Shown here: piece after piece, positions 1 to 11,394 of the stretch
How the letters are laid out: each line of letters starts with the position of its first letter
Numbering within the stretch: position 1 is the stretch's first letter
Assembly (NCBI RefSeq): GCF_027579695.1
Contig: NC_083579.1
Span: forward strand, 69,452,871-69,516,870
Origin: Neoarius graeffei
Taxonomy: Eukaryota; Chordata; Actinopteri; Siluriformes; Ariidae
Length of the DNA stretch: 64,000 nt
Direction of reading: 5' to 3'
Notes under the pieces: generated by a model
Database searches by the model: none
What the model was told of the DNA's origin: nothing
What the model saw: only the letters and a program-made list of their open reading frames with translations
Translations under genes and position numbers: made by a program

Positions 1-868
1 TTTAAAGCATCAACAAACCACCATGCCATGGGACCTTTAAGGACTCGTGACTTGACTTGGACTTGAGCACTGATGACTCGGACTTGGACTCATGCATTAA
101 CTGCATTTGGACTTGTACATTGGAGACAAGGACTCTGATTTTTTTTTCTGTAACATGCCATAATAATTTGGCATAAAATATTTATATCTACATTAATTTT
201 TATATTAATTTTGTGGAAGAGAATGCACATTCACCTGTTCATATGTCACGTTCAGGAACAAACTAACGTTAATGGCGCTAAAATGCCTGGAGAGAACGCC
301 GCTAGGATTGTCTGCTTTGCTTATACAGACTTCTTGTGCAGTGAGAAAAAATGCACTGCTACGGTATGTGTTCCATATGTAGAAGAACTGTCGAGGAGAC
401 AACGGGGACAACCTCGAACTTCAATTGTCATTTGGCAAGACTCCACCCAGAGAAGGAAGTGACACGCTATGTTCATTGCCCTGTTGATAGTGGGCAGGGC
501 TTGCTTGCTGAGCAATGAACTAGCTAGTGTTAACCCTGTCTCATGTTATTTGCCCTGTTGATAGTGGGCGGGGCTTGCTGAGCGATGAACAACTTTATTT
601 ATCTGTAGCCTATTAACTAAAATGGGGCAGTCAAGCAGTAACGTTCGTCCAACACAGTAGCAGAGACGCTTTCACATGAAGGCAGCAACAGCCACCGTCA
701 AATGATGCGGTTGGAGTCTTGTTCTCAGACTCGACTCGGGTCAATAGTGGACTCAACTCAATTTTCTTTAATGACTTGGACTTCACTCAGACTTGAACAC
801 TGGGGACTCGAGACTGAGCTCGGACTCAAGATTTAGTGACTTGACTACGACACTGGTGTTCAGACACT
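1..868. repeat. ACTTGG/ACTCG-rich interspersed repeat, left end outside window
   Basis: Both flanks of this stretch (1-150 and 713-860) are dense in GACTTGG and GACTCG words, the look of a non-autonomous fish DNA transposon with degenerate inverted ends. Between them lies a 74-bp-period tandem duplication (476-520 and 550-590, sharing TTGCCCTGTTGATAGTGGGC). Short open frames here have no recognisable domain. Superfamily is not resolved because the left terminus lies outside the window. Confidence 0.45.
476..590. repeat. Imperfect tandem duplication, period about 74 bp
   Basis: Two copies of a 41-45 bp unit start with TTGCCCTGTTGATAG and end with GAGC(A/G)ATGAAC, at 476-520 and 550-590. No coding or structural role is visible. 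Confidence 0.7.
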
Positions 869-1315
869 AACAAGTTATCTTATAGCAGTTCCATTTTAAA
901 ATTCCATATTAAAACTGTGGCAGTGTTAGTCACATGGAACTGTTATAGGGGACTCTATCTTATGGCACGTGAAATTAGTTAGGCATTTAGGGGCACCAGC
1001 AGCTTTAGTTAGGTGTATACTGAGAGCCAGGGCGCTGGACATAGCAGGTAATCTTAGGGTCTTAGGCAAGCGTAGCTTTTCAAAGATAGCACCTACATGA
1101 AAAATTGTGCTCCTAACGATATACACCTTCAGCAGTCTGAGGTTAATAAGAGTAATTTTGGAGAGGCATTTAAATTAGTGAAGGCGATGTCTGATGCTCA
1201 AATATGCTCTGGCCCCATCCCAATGTGGCATGGCAATGTAGTTTACAGCAGGTTATGGTCGCCGAACTGTTGGTTGTCCAGGTGGTGCTCTAAAAACAAC
1301 GTGGGCTTTATAGAT

Positions 1316-1682
1316 CTCATCTCATTATCTCTAGCTGCTTTATCCTGTTCTACAGGGTCGGAGGCAAGCTGGAGCCTATCCCAGCTGACTACGGGCGAAA
1401 GGCAGGGTACACCCCGGACAAGTTGCCAGGTCATCACAGGGCTGACACATAGACACAGACAACCATTCACACTCACACCTACGGTCAATTTAGAGTCACC
1501 AGTTAACCTAACCTGCATGTCTTTGGACTGTGGGGGAAACTGGAGCACCTGGAGGAAACCCACGTGGACACAGGGAGAACATGCAAACTCCGCACAGAAA
1601 GGCCCTCGCCAGCCACGGGGCTCGAACCCGGACCTTCTTGCTGTGAGGCGACAGCGCTAACCACTACACCACCATGCCACCT
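1316..1682 (-). mobile_element. tRNA-derived SINE, full-length copy
   Basis: Minus-strand copy of the window's main SINE: tRNA-like head near 1682 and GATGAGAT tail near 1316. It is flanked by a perfect 12-bp target duplication GGCTTTATAGAT (1304-1315 and 1683-1694). Confidence 0.93.
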
Positions 1683-2043
1683 GGCTTTATAGATAATTAG
1701 AGAAATTTTGAGGGCAAGGCTGGCCTGTTATGGAGGAATGGTATTCATCCAACTTGGGAAAGTGCTGCTGTCATTTCTTGCAGCAGAGCTTATAGTCTCA
1801 GAACAGGCCTAGTTGATTTGTGACAATCCAGAGCCAAGGCCAGGAAGCAGACAAACAGGCTAAACCAACTGTCTGATAACTGCACAGAGTTGGCACTCAG
1901 GTTCCATTATATCGAGACTGTGTCTGTTCCCTGAGCTATACAAAAAAAGTAGAAATACTCAGAGTTTGTTCTAGTAACCTAATTAACATAAAATTAGATC
2001 ATACTGAAATGTACAGCCACTGCCAACACCTGATGTTAAGGTA

Positions 2044-3244
2044 CAGTGGTGCTTGAAAGTTTGTGAACCCTTTAGAATTTTCTATATTTCTGCATAAATA
2101 TGAAGTAAAACATCAAATGTTCACGCAAGTCCTAAAAGTAAATAAAGAGAACCCAGTTAAACAAATGAGACAAAAATATTATACTTGGTCATTTATTTAT
2201 TGACTTATTGGATTAAGGTCAGGACTTTGACTTAGCCATTCCAAAACATTAACTTTATTCTTCTTTAACCATTCTTTGGTAGAACGACTTGTGTGCTTAG
2301 GGTGGTTGTCTTGCTGCATGACCCACTTTCTCTTGAGATTCACTTCATGGACAGATGTCCTGACATTTTCCTTTAGAATTCACGGGTCTCATCTCATCTC
2401 ATTATCTCTAGCTGCTTTATCCTGTTCAACAGGGTCGCAGGCAAGCTGGAGCCTATCCCAGCTGACTATGGGCGAAAGGTGGGGTACACCCTGGACAAGT
2501 CGCCAGGTCATCACCGGACAGAATTCACTGGTATAATTCAGAATTCATTGTTCCATCAATGATGGCAAGCCGTCCTGGCCCATATGTAGCAAAACAGGCC
2601 CAAACCATGATACTACCACCACCATATTTCACAGATGAAATAAGGTTCTTATGCTGGAATGCAGTGTTTTCCTTTCTTCAAACATAACGCTTCTCATTTA
2701 AACCAAAAAGTTCTACTTTGGTCTCATCCATCCACAAAACATTTTTCCAATAGCCTTCTGGCTTGGATTGGTGGAGTCCAAACTCTTTAGAGATGGTTTT
2801 GTAACCTTTTCCAGCCTGATGAGCATCAACAACACTTTTTTGCTGAGGTCCTCAGATGTGTCCTTTGTTTGTGCCATGATACACTAACACAAATATGTGT
2901 TGTGAAGATCAGACTTTGATAGATCCCTGTTCTTTAAATAAAACAGGGTGCCCACTCACACCTGATTGTCATCCTATCGATTGAAAACACCTGACTCTAA
3001 TTTCACCTTCAAATTAACTGCTAATCCTAGAGGTTCACATACTTTTGCCACTCACAGATATGTAATATTGGATCATTTTCCTCAATAAATAAATGACCAA
3101 GTATAATATTTTTGTCTCATTTGTTTAACTGGGTTCTCTTTATCTACTTTTAGGACTTGTGTGAAAATCTGATGATGTTTTAGGTCATATTTATGCAGAA
3201 ATATAGAAAATTCTAAGGGGTTCACAAACTTTCAAGCACCACTG
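2044..3244 (-). mobile_element. Tc1-like transposon, internally deleted, with both terminal inverted repeats
   Basis: Ends are inverted copies beginning CAGTGGTGCTTGAAAGTTTG, each next to a TA dinucleotide (2042-2043 and 3245-3246). The long inverted repeats extend about 150-200 bp. The interior (about 2200-2880) is a decayed minus-strand transposase related to the one at 18808-19416, interrupted by a SINE tail at 2384-2519. It is inserted in the plus-strand LINE and cannot encode transposase. Confidence 0.92.
2384..2519 (-). mobile_element. 5'-truncated SINE tail inside the Tc1 element
   Basis: Only the last about 130 bp of the SINE are present, starting at the GTGATGACCTGG position. Target duplication AGAATTCAC is at 2375-2383 and 2520-2528. 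Confidence 0.88.
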
Positions 3245-4691
3245 TAATACTAACATTTGGATTAAATTTAAAAAATATAGTCACACTTCCACAGTCTGAA
3301 GCTACCTCAGATCATTATTTCATCTCATTCAAAAAATGTCTGAGCAATAATATCATGTCACGCTACTGTGTCAAACCTACATTCATATCAACTCCTACAC
3401 AACGTTTTATCAGTAGTCTCCGGGAGAGATCAACTTTTGATTGGATCACTGTCAGACCCCACAGAACTTGATCAGGCAACTGAATGCTTAGAGTCAACGT
3501 TCTGCCATACTTTAGATAATGTAGCTCCACTTAAAAGAAAATTGATTAGAGAGAAAAAAACGAGCACTCTGGTATAATGATTACACATGCACCTTCAAAC
3601 AGACCACTCAAAAATTAGAATGTAAACGGTGTCAAACAAAATTGGTAGTATTCCAATTAGTATGAAAGGAGAGCCTCCTGAAGTATAGAAAAGCTCTCTT
3701 AATCTTGCTATATCGACGTATATCTCCACCCTCATAGAAGATAACAAAAATAATCCTAGATTCTTATTTAATACATTAGCAAAATTAACTAGGAAAAAGA
3801 CCACCGTACCGGTAGATACATACACACCTGCAATATTTAGTAGTAACAACTTCATGAATTTTTTCAGTGGCAAAACTGAAAATATCAGACAAAAAATTCA
3901 AGCTACTAATTTATGGCCAGACAATTTAAGTAACCCTTTAGTTAACAATATAACTGTATGAGAACAGCAATGAGAATGTTTTACTCCCATGAGAGAAATT
4001 GAACTAATCACTAATTTCCACATCAAAACCTTCAACTTATGTACTAGATCCCTTACCTACATGACTCAACAAAAAGACACCAGAAGCAATCGAATCTCTT
4101 CTAAAAATAATAAATTCTTCCCTTAGAACTAGCTATGTACCCAAATCCTTTAAACTAGCAGTTATCAAATCCCTGATTAAAAAAACAAACAAACAAACAA
4201 ACAAACAAACAAACAAAAAAACCCTGACCTCAACCCCTGTCAGCTGTCCAATTATCGACCAATATCAAACCTCCCCTTTATCTACAAAATCCTAGAAAAA
4301 GCTGTGGCACAGCAGTTATGCTCATATCTACATAGGAATAACATCAGTGAAATGTATCAATCAGGATTTAGACCTCATCATAGCACGGAGACATCACTGG
4401 TTAAAGTAGTAAATTACCTACTACTGGCATCTTATCAGGGTTGTGTCTCCTTGCTTTTATTGCTTGATCTTAGTGCAACCTTTGACACCAGTGATCATTT
4501 TCCTTGATGGACTAGAAAATGTTGTGGGAGTCAAGGGAACAGCCCTCGCTTGTCTCAGGTCATATTTAACTGATCATTATCAGCTTGTTGATGTAAATGG
4601 TGATTTTTCCATGCATACTAAGGTAAAGTTTGGTGTTCCACAAGATTCTGTCTTAGGCCCACTGCTTTTTTCTTTATATATGTTACCTCTG

Positions 4692-4822
4692 AGCCCTGTG
4701 ATGACCTGGCGACTTGTCCAGGGTGTACCCCGCCTTTCGCCCATAGTCAGCTGGGATAGGCTCCAGCTTGCCTGCGACCCTGTAGAAGGATAAAGCGGCT
4801 AGAGATAATGAGATGAGATGAG
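4692..4822 (+). mobile_element. 5'-truncated SINE tail inside LINE RT
   Basis: Starts at AGCCCTGTGATGACC and ends in GATGAGATGAG. Target duplication ATGTTACCTCTG is at 4680-4691 and 4823-4834; it splits the RT between the PLLF block and the YADD motif. Confidence 0.92.
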
Positions 4823-5256
4823 ATGTTACCTCTGGGTGATATTATTCATGAACATGGTATTAACGTCCACTGTTATGCTGATGACACACAGTTATATGTT
4901 TCAGCAAAGCCAGATGACAGACACCAGCTTAATAAAATTGAGGAATGTGTAAAGGACACTAGACACTGGATGCTTATTAACTTCCTTCTACTTAACTCTG
5001 ACAAGACAGAAGTACTTGTACTAGGACCACATGCAGCTAGAAGTAGGTTTTCTGATTACACAGTAACTTTGGATAGCCTGTCTGTTTCTTCACGTGCAGC
5101 AGTAAAAGACTTCAGGTAATCATTGACTCCAGTCTTTCATTTTAAACTCATATCGATAATATTACAAGAATAGCCTTCTTTCATCTCAGAAATATTGCAA
5201 AGAAATATAATATCACTACATGATGTAAAAAAAAAAAAGGTTCATGCCTTTGTTAC

Positions 5257-5502
5257 AGGCGGCACAATGGTGTAGTGGTTAGCACTGTTGCCTCACAGCA
5301 AGAAGGTCCTGGGTTCGAGCCCAGTGGCTGACGAGGGCCTTTCTGTGTGGAGTTTCCATGTTCTGCGTGGGTTTCTTCCTTGTCCAGGGTGTACCCTGCC
5401 TCTCGCCCATAGTCAGCTGGGATAGGCTCCAGCTTGCCTGCGACCCTGTATAGGATAAGCGGCCACAGATAATAGATGGATGCACTGATGATTGATGGAT
5501 GG
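5257..5502 (+). mobile_element. SINE copy, internally deleted, with GGATGGAT tail
   Basis: The tRNA-like head with GGTTCGAGCCC B box is present, the centre is shortened, and the tail is GATGGAT-type rather than GATGAGAT. Target duplication ATGCCTTTGTTAC is at 5244-5256 and 5503-5515. Confidence 0.92.
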
Positions 5503-5718
5503 ATGCCTTTGTTACCTCTAAATTGGATTATTGTAATGCCTTGCTGTCTGGGTGTTCCAACAAGTGCATAAACAAGCTCCAATTAGTTCAAAATGCAACA
5601 GTAAGAGTCCTTACTAGAATTAGAAGCTATGACCACAACCTTATCCACACTGCACTGGCTCCCAATCAAATTTCGCATTGATTATAAAATACTACTATTG
5701 ACCTTTAAAGCACTGAAG

Positions 5719-8543
5719 GCAAGGCAAGGCAAGTTTATTTGTATAGCGCATTTCATACACACAGGCAATTCAATGTGCTTCACAAAAAATAAAAGCATAA
5801 GAACAGTAACAAAGAATTAAAGTAAAAGTGAAATCATTAAAATCCAAAATTAAAAAGAAATTAAAATAAAGAATTAAAGTAAAATCATTAAAATCAAAAT
5901 TAAAAGAAATTATGTTAAAGGAAATTAATTACACTTTAGGTCAAAATTAATCAAGTGAAAGCATCTGAAAACAGCTTTGATTTAAAACTAACAACAGTAG
6001 GAGCATTTTTGATATCATCTGGAAGTTGGTTCCAAAGCTTAGCAGCATAGCAACTAAAGGCTGCTTCACCACACTTCATTTTGACAGCTGGTATTACTAG
6101 CAAGTTTTTCTCCTGTGATCTTAGAGACCTAGTTGGTGCATATAATTGAAACATATCCAGTAGGTAGTTGGGTCCCATCCCATTTAATGTTTTAAATAGA
6201 AGAAGTAATGCCTTAAAGTCAATTCTATAGCTCACTGGGAGCCAGTGCAGAGACCTTAGGATTGGAGTGATATGGACTACCCTTTTTGTTCTTGTAAGAA
6301 CCCTTGCTGCTGCATTTTGGATTAGTTGAAGCTCTTTGGTGGTCTTTTTTGGAAGACCTGTGAAAAGGCTATTGCAGTAATCAACCCTACTGGAGATGAA
6401 AGCATGAATAAGTTTTTTCTAGATCATGCTTTGACATGAGACCCCTGAGTTTAGAAATATTTTTTAGGTGATAGAATGCAGACTTTTTTACCACTTTCAT
6501 ATGACTGTTGAAGTTAAGTTCACTGTCAATAAGGACACCAAGGTTTTTGACAGTATCCTTTGCTTTAAGCCCCTTAGTTTCAAGAACAGTGGCAATCCTA
6601 AGCCTTTCCTCCTTTTTGCCAAATATAATTACTTCAGTTTTATCTGCGTTCAGCTGAAGAAAATTGTGAGACATCCATTTGTTAATTTGGTCATTGCATC
6701 TATGAAGAGACTCAAGAGGGGCATAGTCATTAGGTGACATAGCTAAGTAAAGCTGAGTGTCATCTGCATAGCTATGGAAGTTTATTGAGTTATTCTTAAT
6801 AATTTGTCCAAGTGGGAGCATATAAAGGTTGAATAGTAATGGTCCCAGGATTGAGCCCTGGGGAACCCCACAGTTCAAGGACACGGGTGATGAACTGTGG
6901 CCTCCAATGGCCATATAAAAAAATCTTTGTTGTAGGTAAGATTTTAACCAGTTGATTACTATACCAGTAAATCCAACCCAATGCTCCAGTCGATGTAACA
7001 GTATGAAATGATCTACCGTGTCAAATGCAGCACTTAAGTCTAAAAGCACCAAGACTGATGTTTTACCAGCATCAGAATTAAGACGTAGGTCATTCATGAC
7101 TTTAGTAAGAGCTGTTTCAGTGCTATGATTGGCACGAAAACCTGACTGAAACTTATCAAAACATCCGTTTGATGTCAGGAAGGCAGTTAATTGATTAAAA
7201 ACAATTTTTTCAATTATTTTACCAACGAATGGCAAATTGGATATGGGCCTGTAGTTGTTGAGTACTGAGACATCCAGGTTATTCTTTTTCAGTAGGGGTT
7301 TTACAACCGCTTTTTTCAGAGATGAAGGAAACATGCCAGTTCGTAAGGAGGTGTTGATAATCTGAAGTACCTCGTCTGATATTAGGTGAAGAACAGATTT
7401 GAAAAAGACTGTAGGTAAAATGTCCAGTTCAGATGTGGAGGAGCTGAGACTTTGTACTGTTTTTCTCAGAGTCTCAACATCAATTAAACTAAATGTTGAC
7501 ATTATATTACGACCCCCTCTCTCTTTATCCAATGGTTCCAGATTTTGAAGTGTTTGCACCTGTGTGGCTATATTCATACGTATTTTATCAATCTTTCCTT
7601 TGAAAAAAGATGCAAAGTCGTTGCATGTATTAACTGAGAGAAATTCAGAAGGCATTTGTCTTGATGGGTTTGTTAGCTTTTCAACTGTAGAAAATAGCAC
7701 ACGGGCATTGTTGATATTCCTATTAATAATGTCAGCAAAAAAAGACTGTCTTGCTTTAGAAATTTCTAAGTTGTGTTTACATAACATCCCTTTGTAGATT
7801 TGATAATGAATCTGGAGTTTAGATTTACGCCATCTTCTTTCAGACTTTCTACATTCCCTCTAACATTTTAACTGCTGGATTTAGTTTCCAGGGTGCTTTC
7901 CCTTTGTCTATGACTCTTTTGGTTTTTAAAGGAGCAATAGCATCCATAATATGATTCATTCTTGAATTAAAAATTTGCATTAGATCATCTGCACAATCTA
8001 AAGATTGACATAGGAGTTCTGAGAGTGCCTGCTCAAAAAGAGCTGCTGTGCCATTGGTAATTACCCTCTTTTTTACAGTCACAGACTTGTTTTGAAAGTG
8101 AGGGGAAATGGAAACATCAAAGAAAACACAGAAATGATCAGATATACCCAGGTCCATGACACTAGTAGATACATTAAGACCCTTAGTGATGACAAGGTCG
8201 AGGGTGTGGCCATGGGAGTGTGTTGGCCCTTGTACATGTTGTGTTAGGTTGAAGGCATCAATCAGTGTAAGAAATTCATTTGCATACGTGTTATCTAGAT
8301 TATCAACATGGAAGTTAAAATCCCCAGAAATAATAAGATTGTCAAACTCTAAACAAATATTTGACAACAGTTCCCCAAACTCCTCTAGGAACAGTGGTGC
8401 AGAAAGTCTTGGTGGTCTGTACATAGTCAACACTAATATGTTAGAAGAACATTTTAGGATTGCACTTAGGTATTCAAAAGATGTAAAGTCACCAAGAGTT
8501 GTCTGTTTGTACTGAAAACATGCCTTGTATATATTTGCTATAT
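5719..8543 (-). mobile_element. Younger 5'-truncated L2-like LINE inserted antisense in the older LINE
   Basis: Read on the minus strand it runs from inside the endonuclease (8543) through RT to a 3' tail of CCTTG repeats at 5719-5735, preceded by GCGCTATACAAATAAA. The plus-strand LINE frame stops at 5718 and resumes at 8544-8547. A short CTGAA is repeated at the two junctions. 5' truncation plus a simple-repeat 3' end is typical of target-primed reverse transcription. Confidence 0.88.
5951..8543 (-). pseudogene. LINE ORF2: partial endonuclease, reverse transcriptase and C-terminal region
   Basis: Three consecutive open segments belong to one ORF2. 8543-7849 is the endonuclease C-terminal part, with YRPP, a SGDFNFHVDN block and GISDHFCVF, the last carrying the catalytic Asp-His pair. 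7787-6387 is RT with [50 protein letters not shown] and the catalytic YADD. 6235-5951 is the C-terminal domain with CGEAAFSCYAAKLWNQLP. One-base indels near 7855 and near 6420 separate the segments, and there are few other lesions. The first part of the endonuclease is absent through 5' truncation, so the copy is dead on arrival but young compared with its host LINE. Confidence 0.88.
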
Positions 8544-8811
8544 TTGCTGAATGATCTTGTGCCACAGTACCTAAGTGAAATTCTGGTCCTTTATGACCTG
8601 CCACACCTACTTAGATCAAAAAGTGCAGGCTATCTCCTGGTACCTCATATAGTGAAGGCTACATCAGGGGACAGAGCCTTTTCTTAAAAAGCCCCACAGT
8701 TATGGAACACTCTTCCAAGTAGTGTTCGGGATTCGGACACAGTCTCAGTGTTTAAGTCTAGACTGAAAACATATATTTTATCAAGCCTTTTGTTAATAGC
8801 TTTTTATTAGG
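8544..8811 (+). pseudogene. Older LINE RT C-terminal fragment, displaced by nested insertion
   Basis: Continues the frame interrupted at 5718: a VPQYLSEIL block, a LRSKSAGYLLVP block, then a KAPQLWNTLPSSV-like block and a KSRLKTYIL ending, the usual C-terminus of fish L2-like RTs. A TAA in the middle and the displacement show it is a fossil. Confidence 0.8.
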
Positions 8812-9033
8812 TAAAGGAGTAGATCTGAAGGGTCCTTGGGCATAGAGTGTTTTGGTAAATTGGGATGTGTGGATGCCCCCCACTCTCATGCATTCACTCA
8901 GGTTTGTTGACAGTGGAGTGGCTAGCTGTATGTCATGTCCCAGGGCACCCTCATGTCTGTGTTACCTTCTGGTTCTCCCCATTTGTTATGCTGTCATAGT
9001 TGGTCTTGCACTCAGCACACAATATTTCCTATT

Positions 9034-9841
9034 GAGCAATTCCAGCGTTATGGACGTGACACTTGAACTCAAAATGGCAACAAATGACCCAGTGCATGTT
9101 TTATTGTCTCCCAGTATTTAAACAGGTGTTGCATATTTTAAGGCTGTACCATACTGGAGAAGTGATAGAACAAGAACAATTCCCATAGTACATCTAGGGC
9201 ATGCCAGAAAATGCCAATAAAAGATGCGTTATGGATGTGACAGAAAAAGTATCACTTTTCTTGGGTGACTGTACATTATTATCAAACTCTGTGAAATTGT
9301 AAACCTAATGTCGAAATGGAGATATCCATTTGATAGAGGGGTCCAAGGTGAATATTAAAAAATCTTTGTTTAAAATATTTTGTATTTCATGCAGAGTTTC
9401 GGAAGGAAAAGTCAGTGTTATGGATGTGACGAAATTCGGTTATGGATGTGACGCGTCTGAAATGGACATGGCATATGTTTAGAAAATCAGCAATTTAACC
9501 ACCATAACCCTTTGAAAAACTCTCTAAATATCAGCTAAAACTATCAAAGTTCTTAAATAATATTTAGGATGGCTATTGTTTTGCTGTTTTGTGGATTTTA
9601 GCATACATTTCTGTGGCTTGTGGCAATAATATAGAATTGTACATGATCAAAGTTGATTTTAGCTTGGGGTTTACATTATAAGAAAGAAAGACTGACAGTG
9701 ACATATTAGGTTGGTTACAAATTGGTTCAACTTATTCACATCTGTAAAATACAGGCCTAGGTGATATCTCTGGGAGTGGTTTTGATGTATTACATGTTGC
9801 TTTATTTTTGCATGGTGAGGTTGACATTTACATGGAATTGC
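9034..9841. mobile_element. Unclassified DNA element with four copies of a 14-mer
   Basis: This 808-bp block interrupts the LINE 3' region and is flanked by CCTATT at 9028-9033 and 9842-9847. Its ends carry an inverted GCAATTCCA. GTTATGG(A)(T/C)GTGAC occurs at 9047-9060, 9228-9241, 9417-9430 and 9439-9452. No transposase is recognised. A cut-and-paste superfamily is likely but not identified. Confidence 0.55.
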
Positions 9842-10556
9842 CCTATTCTTAACCATTAGGTGACAACAGGCATACCTAACAACCTGTGTTCTCTCTCTCT
9901 CTCTGTCTCTCACCCTGTCTGTCTCTCTATCGAGTTACACATCACTCCTGAGACTCCAGTGTTGCTGCCCTCTCCTGTTCTCTGGACCTGCCTGATCCAT
10001 CCTGATGCCGTACTTCTGGCTAGAGTTCTCATCATATCACTCCTTTGGAGTATGGCCCCATACAATCAAAAGCTACACTCAGAAGATGGCCCTGGACACT
10101 TACAGTTTTGCTGTGATGGTTTAGGACTAAAATTGACATGATAACTTTAAGACTGCAGTTGTCATGAACAGTTTTGCACTAAAGTCTCCATCAGTGAACA
10201 GTTGATAACTTCAACAAAATAGAGTTAATGCTAAAACTATAATGAATTTGCTGGTTACACAGCTGCACTTTGTGACTATATAGGACACAGTTATAGAAGC
10301 AAGCTGTTTATAATCATGCTCTCTCATCACCCAAATGAAGATGGGTTCCCTTTTGAGTCTGGTTCCTCTCAAGGTTTCTTCCTCGTGTTGTCTAAGGGAA
10401 TTTTTCCTCGCCACGGTCGCCTCAGGTTTGCTCATCATGGATAAATATATTTGTTAGGGATAAAAGTAGTTAATATGTTTAAAGTCCTTATTTTCCTGTA
10501 AAGCTGCTTTGTGACAATGTCTGTTGTTGAAACAAATCAACTGACTTGACATGTAA
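9842..10556 (+). repeat. 3' region of the older LINE
   Basis: Contains a CT-rich stretch (9891-9935), a GGTTCCTCTCAAGGTTTC block at 10360-10377 and a terminal GCTGCTTTGTGACAATGTC followed by ACTTGAC-type sequence, a widespread fish LINE-tail pattern. Non-coding. Confidence 0.6.
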
Positions 10557-11126
10557 TTAACACAGCTACCATAAAGCACCATAGTAAAACCATGGTAGCA
10601 AAATGGTTTAAAGCATACAAACATTTTTACTATGATGTGCCACAATAAAATCATGCTTCAGAGTTTGATAAAATATGATAAAGAAATCATAGGGAGTTTT
10701 TCTATGGCTAAAATGTACCACAATTACCTGTATAAAATGAATTTTAAAAAAACTTTTACAAGGGGTACACTTAAAGGTCATGGTGGAATATCGCTAATGC
10801 TCAAACTAGATATTATTCAGAAACCACACTGGTAGTATGCACTAAATCATAAATAGCTTCTTAATTATGCTGGATTCTTGGTTTCTAAATTATTGTTGTA
10901 CAAATATTAAACTGCTGTGGACAAGAACATAGCTACAAGACCAATACTATATTATCTGATAGCTAGTATCCAATTTCCTAGCTAGCATAACGCAGACAAA
11001 CAGCAAAGGATATTACTGATAATTGAGATTTTTTTAAAAATTCATCTTTTGTCCAACATGTTGGGTAGAGAAGAGTGAGTCCATGTGAATGGAAGCTATT
11101 GTTCACAAGCTTCTTCTGTAGCTATA
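10557..11126. other. No gene recognised
   Basis: AT-rich sequence with a short ACCATGGTAGC-type inverted repeat near 10575-10600. I see no coding or element signature. Confidence 0.5.
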
Positions 11127-11394
11127 GAGAAGTGCAGAGGTGGACAAAGTACCCAACTTCATTACTTAAGTCAAAGTACAGATCCCACTGGTCAAATGTT
11201 ACTCCGATACAAGTGAAAGTTGTACAGTCAAATTTTTACTTCAGTTAAAGCACTGAAGTTACTTGCTTTTAAAAATACCTAAGTATTAAAAGTACATTTT
11301 CTGTCAATGCATCGTTGTATTATTGCCACAATGCTTACAAAACCTAATGCTGTTCCCAAAGACAGAAATGAGAATTCACAAAATGAACGCATGC

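Larger units (their letters stand above)
3250..5718 (+). pseudogene. Decayed LINE endonuclease end and reverse transcriptase
   Basis: Frame fragments include the end of an APE-type endonuclease (a SDHYFISF-like motif near 3310-3335), then RT blocks: HHSTET near 4378, a [10 protein letters not shown] block near 4460-4490 carrying the motif-A aspartate, a GVPQDSVLGPLLF block near 4634-4670, and the catalytic YADDTQLY at about 4873-4900. Several frameshifts and stops separate the blocks, and two SINE insertions (4692-4822, 5257-5502) interrupt it. The RT would have copied LINE RNA at a nicked target; this copy cannot be functional. The frame resumes at 8544 beyond the minus-strand LINE. Confidence 0.82.
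880..10556 (+). mobile_element. Old L2/Rex1-like (CR1 superclade) LINE, broken into pieces by later insertions
   Basis: Plus-strand LINE fragments occur in the expected order: pre-endonuclease region (about 1700-1960), end of the endonuclease and linker (3250-3900), reverse transcriptase (4250-5718), RT C-terminus (8544-8811), then a 3' region (8812-9033 and 9842-10556) ending in a GCTGCTTTGTGACAATGTC-type tail. Between them sit a SINE (1316-1682), a Tc1 element (2044-3244), two more SINE insertions (4692-4822, 5257-5502), a minus-strand LINE (5719-8543) and a DNA element (9034-9841). The reading frame continues across the minus-strand LINE. Part of the endonuclease is missing. Clade assignment rests on RT motif appearance only; the exact 5' limit is uncertain. 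Confidence 0.7.

Noticed and set aside
476-590. CRISPR-like or satellite array
   Set aside because: Only two units with an unrelated spacer in eukaryotic DNA; a simple local duplication.
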